A stretch of DNA of 64,000 nt from Proteles cristata cristata (lineage: Eukaryota; Chordata; Mammalia; Carnivora; Hyaenidae). How positions within the stretch are numbered: position 1 is the first letter of the stretch; the number at the start of each line of letters is the position of its first letter. Shown one piece after another: positions 57,746 to 64,000 of this stretch. The notes under the pieces are model-generated. The model had not been told where the DNA came from and did not search any database. It saw only the letters and a list, made by a program, of their open reading frames with translations. A program made the position numbers and the translations under genes. The DNA is taken from NCBI GenBank assembly GCA_017311185.1, contig JAESUZ010004135.1, forward strand, positions 31,577 through 95,576, read 5' to 3'.

Positions 57746-59813
57746 TTACCCCAGCGCAGAGAATGGACTCTGGCAAATAACTAGAAAAGCTGCCTAAAAG
57801 GAGAGTGACGCGTGACAGCCGAGAGCAGCCCCCGTCTCAGCTCGTCACTAGACCAGGGGACTTCAGCTCCAAGTGCAGACAACACTTCCCTCCAGGTGGC
57901 AAAATAGGGTCCTGCCCCAATTCTCTCAAGAAAAGGATTCCATACGTGACAAACTGTGTTCTTGCCAGAATAACAAAAGCAGTATCTAAAGCAAAGCTTT
58001 TCTTATTTTAGCAATTTCATTTTTTTCCAAAGCAAGTTCCTTTTCCCCCACTAGCTCCTGCCAGCATCTTCAGGAGGCAGATCTATAAGCACAGCCCCCT
58101 TTTAGAGAAACAAAGATTGCTGGCTGAAGGTCATGGGCAATCATCAGGGGATTAGGGATAGGCATCTTTAGAAAATTCGTATAAAGCCCATCCATCCTTG
58201 AAGTTCCAGAAGTGGGGTTTTGACCTCAGAATCACCCGTTCCCCAGAATAGCTTGGCCTTGGCCGTCAGACTCCTAAGGCTCTGCTTCATTCAGTATGAC
58301 AATACAAATCTTCCTTTTCCTGCCTTCAAGTTAGATCTTATTTAAGAAATTTATCTTTTGCCTTCACACTTTCAACATAGTGTCCCAATTTCCCAAGATA
58401 CTGCCTACCATGGGCAGGTTTCCCAAGTGTAGGAGAGGAGTAGGAAGTATCCACGCATCTCCTCCAGGTTTGGTCCAGAGTCCAGAAGAGGAAATAAAGC
58501 TTGTCCATCCTTGTCGGGATGGGAGCAAAGTATTTGGAGAAACACCCTGCAGGCTCCAGACTTAAAGGTAAAGAGAAGGCAGCTTGGATCTTTCTTCTCC
58601 CTTAAAAAATAGGAACAATTCCTCTTCCTGACGTACTTGGGTTAAAAAAGAAAATAAAAAGGTTTTACAAAGAACAGTAGACATTCCCTTGGTATTTGCC
58701 TAATATCTAAGCTTTCCCATGGGTTCTGCAAGGTAATCAACTTCCTTCTACCAAGCTCCTTTCCTGCCTCAATTGGCCACGGTAAGTTTCTCTCATTTGC
58801 GATCACGATACCTGATTGCTTCATCCATTTTAGTGTTAGTGACCAGATGTGCCATTTGGATATTTTAAAAACATGACAGCATTCTTGTGTATTTTCTCCC
58901 TGGCAGTCCCCAAAGGCAGCGACAGCTCCCTGCTTCCATGGGGCTATGGTAAACGCCAGCGCTGCCCTGGCTCAAGTAGGCTTTGCTCACGGCCTAGTTA
59001 TTATTCGCTGCCCGTAACTCTGGTACTTGTGCACACAGAACTTGCCATTCATTAAGCATACGTTCTGTGTGTCCAACTGAGCCGTGCTTTCCTATTCTCG
59101 GCCACCACTGTGCAGATAAAAGCCAGAAGCAGATCTCTCTCCTGTCTGACTTGCCTGGTCTTCCAGAGATCTGAAGTGAGCTCCTGAGTAATGTCTAGCT
59201 GGCCTACCTCCTGTTCCAAATAGGACCAAAGCTGCACTAAAAGAGGCTAGTGCCTATCCTGCAAGGCACAGGGACTTTGCAAACCGTCCTGGTTAGTTCG
59301 GGGGGGTCAGAGTCCCGGGATGGACCAGCTGCTTGGACAGAGAAAGCTCCTACAAGAACGTTCTGAGCAACCTTGTTATCTGTATTTCCAATTTAGCTCT
59401 CTCGCCTGAGCTCCAGACCCAAGAACACAACCTCTTTCTCCAGGCGGATGCTCCACAGGCACCTCCGACTTGTCACTACAGAGGGAGATGCCAAGTGTCC
59501 CCTCCATCAGTAACGGCACTTCTGGGGGTTTCAGCCAGCCAGCCGTGCCCGCCCAGTCCTGGGTTTCCTGGCTTCCCCGTGGCTGCCTGCCTGCCCCCCG
59601 CTCTCCCTGCCCGTCACCGCAGCAGTGCTGGTCGCTACGTGTTGGGAACGGCAAAGTCATCCCCACTAGGTCTGGATGATTATAGGAGAGAGAAAGGAAT
59701 TATTTTGTGTGACTTATTATATTCTAGAGTCTCTGTTAGAGCAGCTCAGACTCTACTTTCATAAAATGCCAAATATTGAAACACTATCTCCCTCCCTTAC
59801 ACGTTTCCCCTCC

Positions 59814-60075
59814 TGTACGCCCACCCCGCACGTGGGGACCCCAGCAGCCCCCGCACCCTGTACGCCCACCCCGCACGTGGGGACCCCAGCAGCCCCCGCA
59901 CCCCGTACGCCCACCCCGCACGTGGGGACCCCAGCAGCCCCCCGTACGCCCACCCCGCACGTGGGGATCCCAGCAGCCCCCCACCCCGTACGCCCACCCC
60001 GCACGTGGGGACCCCAGCAGCCCCCCCACCCTGTGCGCCCACCCCGCACGTGGGGACCCCAGCAGCCCCCGGCCA
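59814..60075. repeat. Six-unit minisatellite with CACGTG in every unit
   Basis: Units of 39-45 bases starting near 59814, 59859, 59904, 59943, 59987 and 60032, consensus TACGCCCACCCCGCACGTGG followed by GGACCCCAGCAGCCCCC. Because most units are 45 bases, reading frames repeat in phase and give Pro-rich open frames on both strands; these are artefacts. Confidence 0.96.
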
Positions 60076-60345
60076 CAGCCTGAAGGCACCTTTGACACCC
60101 GTGCCGCTTCACCCTGCACACCCAGCCCCGCCACCAGCACTGCCCGTCCCGCACGCGCCCTGTGGTGCCTCCTTCTCCCTCTGGGCGTGCCCGTCTCTCC
60201 CTCCACCAGGGCCGCCCAGGCGGGCCCTGCTGCAAGTCTGCCCACATCTAACCCATCCTCCACACTGAGGTCCACGTGGTATTTCTAAAATGTACGTCTG
60301 TGCGTGGCACTCCCTTGCTCTGAGACTTTTAAAGACTCCTTCCAG

Positions 60346-60566
60346 AAGCACCTGGGGGGCTCCGTCGGTTAAGCGTCCGACCTCGGCTCAGGCCATGATC
60401 TCACGGTTCGTGGGTTCGAGCCCCGCGTCGGGCTCTGTGCTGACAGCTCGGAGCCTGGAGCCTGTTTCGGTTTCCGTGTCTCCCTCTCTCTCTGCCCCTC
60501 CCCTGCTCACGCTCTCTCTCTTTCTATTTCTCTCTCTCTCAGAAATAAATAAAACATTTTTTTAAA
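60346..60566 (+). mobile_element. CAN-SINE
   Basis: Full-length copy starting AGCACCTGGGGGGCTCCGTC, with CACGGTTCGTGGGTTCGAGC and tail AATAAATAAAACATTTTTTT. Flanks AAAGACTCCTTCCAG and AAAGACCACTTCAGG. Confidence 0.95.
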
Positions 60567-60574
60567 AAGACCAC

Positions 60575-60990
60575 TTCAGGAGTGTAAGGGACAACTGGCC
60601 CCATTTCAGAGGGGGCCACTCTCTTTCATCCCTCCCGCAGCACTAAATTCCGCAGCCAAACTGAAATATTTGTTAATTTTCAGAAATCACGTGCCCCCCA
60701 ATTCTTGTCTTTCGCCCCTGCTGTTCCCTCTGCAGGCGTCCCCTCTCCCATCCCGCTTTTCCCCTGGCAGTTCCTCCTCATCCCTCCAACGCGCTCGGCT
60801 ATCGCTTCCTCCAGGAGCTTCTCTTGCTCTAACTCCAGCCCGGCACCCGGGAACGGGACACCGCGTTGCCTGAGAGCCTCGGTAGCTGGCTGTCTCCGCC
60901 AGTAACGGCAAACTCCCTCCCGCGCCTCTTAAACGCTCCGCTACACGGTAGGCGCGCAACACATTCGCTGAATGACCCAACCCGGTTGAC
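60575..60990 (+). mobile_element. L2-like remnant
   Basis: Pyrimidine-rich segment with an end reading CGGTAGGCGCGCAACACATT followed by CGCTGAATGAC, similar to the L2 terminus (GTAGGTGCTCAATAAAT, TGAATGA). The SINE at 60346 sits at its left. Confidence 0.5.
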
Positions 60991-61414
60991 AGGCCATATT
61001 ATCGATTCCCAGTTAGTTTCCCCTCCTGGACTCGTGCGTTGTCCCCTGCAGGCAGAGTGCACCTGCCACTCCAGAAACCACGGGCTTTTCCACGTGACTT
61101 GCATCGGCCAACGGAAGGCGAGTCCTGGGGCCCGAAGCCACGTCCAAGCAGAAACTTAAAAGGCGAGTGCGCGCTTTGGCTCTGGTCACTCTAGGCCCTC
61201 CCCGCCCCTCTTGAGCCCTCCGCCATGACAACAGCATGCCCAGATAGAGGCGCTTCTTCGTCCTGGGTCTTGGAAGAAGAAGACGTCTGGAAGCGAGCCA
61301 AGTCTACCAACCCCAGCCAACGCACGGCTGACTTCAGCTCCCGTGCGTTATGAGCAAGAGCTCATATCAGCTGTATCAAAACGCTGACTAATCTACCTAT
61401 TCGGGGTTCGTAAT

Positions 61415-61600
61415 CAGTATTGAGGACCTACTGCGTACCAAACATCGTGCTGGCAGTTTTACATAATTCCATCTTAATGGTCACAACAACCCCAGAAGGT
61501 GAGCTAATTTCCCATGTTAAAGCCAAAGAAAATAAGGTAAATATTGAGCCAGTATTCAAATCCAGGTCAGTCTGAATCGAATCCCTCTCCCTGCACCGCC
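61415..61600 (-). mobile_element. MIR remnant
   Basis: Plus strand: ATTGAGGACCTACTGCGTAC, CAAACATCGTGCTGGCAG, ATGGTCACAACAACCCCAGA and AGCCAGTATTCAAATCCAGG, the reverse MIR order. Confidence 0.75.
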
Positions 61601-62094
61601 TCTGGGTCTGCCTCCTGATGAGCCACGGGCATGAGAGGAGTGAGGATGCAGGACCCCAGCTGAATGCGAGGGCTCGGCGCCTAATGCAGGGCACCCCTTC
61701 CCGCAGGGCTGCAGACACCGCAGGAGACCAGGAAGCAGCATGTCCTTCTGACTTCTTTGTTGCTTGGCCCATAAAGAACACTAGTCAACCAAAATGCCTT
61801 CTTTCGTTTTCAGAGAGCCAAAAACTATCTTGAAGAGTAAAATTTCAAGTACACGTATGCTCCCGCTGCGTCCTGTGTGGCTCCTGGGTACGGAGCAGCA
61901 GCCCCAGCCCCAAACGGGCTGACACACCAGCGGTATCTGCCCGCGCTCCTTTAGATCTTAGAATTTAGCTGGAAAAGCTAAATGCTACCCTTTACCCCTC
62001 TTCCCTGCAATATTTCCTTGAGTTCCATGAACTCTGAGCCTCACTACCCAGGGCCCCATAATAGACACCACATATGTTCAATCAAGAGTTCTAC

Positions 62095-62326
62095 GGGGCG
62101 CCTGGGTGGCTTAGTCGGTTAAGCGCCCGACTTTCACTTGGGTCATGACCTCGCGGTTCGTGGGTTCGAGCCCCGCGTCGGGCTCTGTGCTGACTGCCAG
62201 CTGAGAGCCTGGAGCCTGTTTCAGTCTGTGACTCCCTCTCTCTCTGACCCTCCCCTGCTCATGCTCGCTCGCTCTCTCTCTCTCTCTCCTAGAAGTAAAT
62301 AAAACATTTATTAAAAAAAAAAAAAA
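62095..62326 (+). mobile_element. CAN-SINE (CTGACTGCCAGCTC subtype)
   Basis: Full-length, GGGGCGCCTGGGTGGCTTAG head, CTGACTGCCAGCTGAGAGCC and TCCTAGAAGTAAATAAAACA. Perfect duplication AAGAGTTCTAC at 62084-62094 and 62327-62337 with an A15 tail: the youngest-looking SINE in the window. Confidence 0.96.
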
Positions 62327-63339
62327 AGAGTTCTACTTTGTCCCACTGTAAGCAGAAAAGAATGTTTCACCGGGATTCGGGCACTTGAAACAACCAAGTC
62401 GTATTAAGTCAATGACACTGTTTCTTATTTTTTTTCATCGAGAAGATACCAGGGACTTGGACAAGTCACTTATTCTGAGCCTTTGTCTTCTGAAGCAGAG
62501 GCAGGTCATAGCGGCCAGTCTTACTTGGAATGATCCAAAGGCATGATGTGTACGATAGCCATTTAACCTATGGAGAAGCGTCAGAGCACGTAAAGAAGCA
62601 AGAACAGCCGCCACGTTATACCTCTTTATGTTCTTGACTGGAGAAAAGGAGGCATAAAAGCTAAAACGTTGGAAGAGGTGAGGGGGTGAGTGGGTCCTGG
62701 AACGGAAAGGTGAGACCAGAAGGGATGTTCTAGGGCCAGGCTGGCTATGGAGGATTCGTCCCACCTGGCCCAGAGTGCTGGGCTCGCTTGCCAGTCCCCA
62801 GCATGTCCGCGTCGGGTCCTTCAGGTGGACCCTCCCTCCCCACGGGCACTGGCTGCTGCCCCGTCTGAAAACCCTAACAAGAGCTCTCCCTCCCCGGCCG
62901 GTGTCTTTCATTCCCAACATTCATGATCCGGAAGGCTGAGGAAGCGAGCTGGCTGGTGGCTCTTCCCCGGGTCAGTGACAGAAGGAAGACTGGGCCTGTC
63001 ACTCTTCAGTTGTGACTCTCCCAACTCATCCAAATGAAATGGAGAAAAGACTCTAAACCATAGAACCTTAGAGCTGAAAGTGACCTTAGAAGTCACCGCA
63101 TCCAACAGAACCTGAGCCCCAGACACCTGGGTTACAGTCAGTCTGCAGAGCAGACAGGACTCGCACCCGATCCTCCACGGCTCAGGGTGCCACCCACCAA
63201 CCAAGTCCTGGTACCAATGCTACCAACACTGCACTGTACTGAGCACCAAGCACTCGCACCAAGACCACCAGTACTCATGATTCCAAGTCTGTCGAAGCAG
63301 CCAAACGGCAGAGTCCGGGAGCGTAAAACCTGAGGAGCG

Positions 63340-64000
63340 GTTCCGACACAGGCCGAGGGAACGGCGGCCGCGATGGAGGGGCTGGAAGCAGAGCAGAGGA
63401 GGGAGGGGGCCTGAAAGGAACGCAGGACAGGACAGGAGACAAGGGCAGTCTCGGGGAGCCCCCCTCCCCCTTCTCCAGGCTCTACCTCCGCGGCCGGGCC
63501 TCTCCTCAGAAGGCACCAGGTGTCTCCCTGAAGGCAACGCACCCGACGGCCGCTCCTGGGTGCCTCCTGCCCCCTCCAGGCCGGGTTCGGAGCCCCCCGA
63601 AGCACCCCCAGAGCACGGGGTACTGCTCTGGCACAGGCTAGACCCAGGGGGCTCGGGCCCCCGCGGGTGCCGGAAGGCAGGGCTGCGTCTCCGCCGTTTA
63701 CATGAGCCCATTTCACCGACGGCCCGGTCGTGACTCCGCGCGTCCTCCCCGCAGTCCTCCCCTCAGCCACCGCCGGTCCTGGGGCTCCATCTCGGGGCCG
63801 CCCGCCTCCCCCTCGGGTCGGGCTCGGCCGCGCGGCCCAGGCTCCCACCGAGGCCCGGCCGCTTCCACGCGCCAGTCACCAGAGGCGCGCCTGAGGCACG
63901 GCCTCCACCGCGCGTCCTGCTCCTCGGCTTCGCGGCGGGGTGGGGGGGTCCGGGGCACAGGCGCGGCGGGGGGGGCCCGGGGCACAGGCGCGGCGGGGGG
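63340..64000. promoter_or_regulatory. CpG-island-like right edge
   Basis: GC- and CpG-rich sequence from about 63340 to the end of the window. It may be the promoter region of ILDR2, since the gene's first exon must lie to the right, but no ILDR2 signal-peptide sequence or recognisable 5' exon was found in it. Confidence 0.45.
63934..64000. repeat. Start of a G-rich tandem repeat at the window edge
   Basis: GGGGCACAGGCGCGGCGGGG occurs twice about 31 bases apart (from 63952 and from 63981), and the sequence ends inside the second unit. The array probably continues outside the window. Confidence 0.75.

Larger units (their letters stand above)
50110..64000 (-). other. ILDR2: Probable ILDR2 intron 1 and possibly upstream DNA
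   Basis: No sequence encoding the ILDR2 signal peptide was recognised on the minus strand, so this is intron 1 unless exon 1 is hidden in the GC-rich right edge. It contains L2 and MIR remnants, four CAN-SINEs, one L1 and a minisatellite. Segments 51420-53300, 53600-54690, 57750-59800 and 62340-63330 look single-copy, without recognised genes. Confidence 0.65.

Noticed and set aside
59759..60288. Pro-rich plus-strand and Gly-rich minus-strand frames
   Set aside because: The 45-base repeat unit is a multiple of three, so frames repeat in phase on both strands.
8903..62326. tRNA-like promoter boxes (GGTTCGAGCCCC) at many sites
   Set aside because: They are the B boxes of SINE copies. None folds in the context of an intact tRNA gene, so no tRNA is annotated.
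1..64000. CRISPR arrays, operons, integrons, phage or retroviral proviruses
   Set aside because: The sequence is mammalian nuclear DNA. No spaced identical repeats, retroviral gene segments or paired young LTRs were recognised.

Overview
The window is nuclear DNA of a feliform carnivore, most likely a cat-family species. The evidence is 23 copies of the tRNA-derived CAN-SINE in its cat-type form (GCGCCTGGGTGGCTCAGTCG head, a middle part reading TCGGGCTCTGTGCTGACAGC, a CT-rich tail and an AATAAA/A-rich end). Ancient MIR and L2 remnants and one young, 5'-truncated LINE-1 with a clean target-site duplication complete the repeat content. There are no bacterial features, CRISPR arrays or free-standing RNA genes that I can support.

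One protein-coding gene fills the window on the minus strand: ILDR2 (immunoglobulin-like domain containing receptor 2, angulin-3, formerly C1orf32 / Lisch-like). I located nine coding exons at base resolution from conserved protein sequence plus GT/AG junctions: exon 2 (50109-49777) and exon 3 (48867-48748) encode the Ig V-type domain; exon 4 (25991-25935) the stalk; exon 5 (22986-22840) the membrane span and a Cys-rich juxtamembrane run; exons 6 to 9 (21594-21418, 13482-13369, 9403-9208, 7949-7258) the cytoplasmic tail; and exon 10 (5639-5604) the last 11 residues and stop. The signal-peptide exon (exon 1) was not found and probably lies beyond 64000. Exons 2 to 7 all begin and end in phase 1, so each can be skipped without shifting the frame.

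Layout: 1-5603 is the 3' UTR and 3' flank; 5604-50109 is the exon/intron body; 50110-64000 is probably intron 1. Introns carry clustered SINEs (26.8-29.2 kb with a nested insertion; 39.5-41.3 kb), the L1 at 55-56 kb, and four GC-rich minisatellites: intron 9 right beside the exon 9 donor (6.71-7.24 kb), a C-rich then G-rich block in intron 3 (35.08-36.99 kb), an array with CACGTG in every unit (59.81-60.07 kb), and one starting at the right edge.

The most notable anomaly is a single-base frame disruption in exon 9 near 7664-7674. Reading frames on both sides are clearly ILDR2, and the downstream frame joins exon 10 correctly, so either the assembly has a one-base error in a G-rich run or this allele encodes a different C-terminus. 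I did not find a new biological system. The large open frames in the GC-rich arrays are artefacts of repeat composition.
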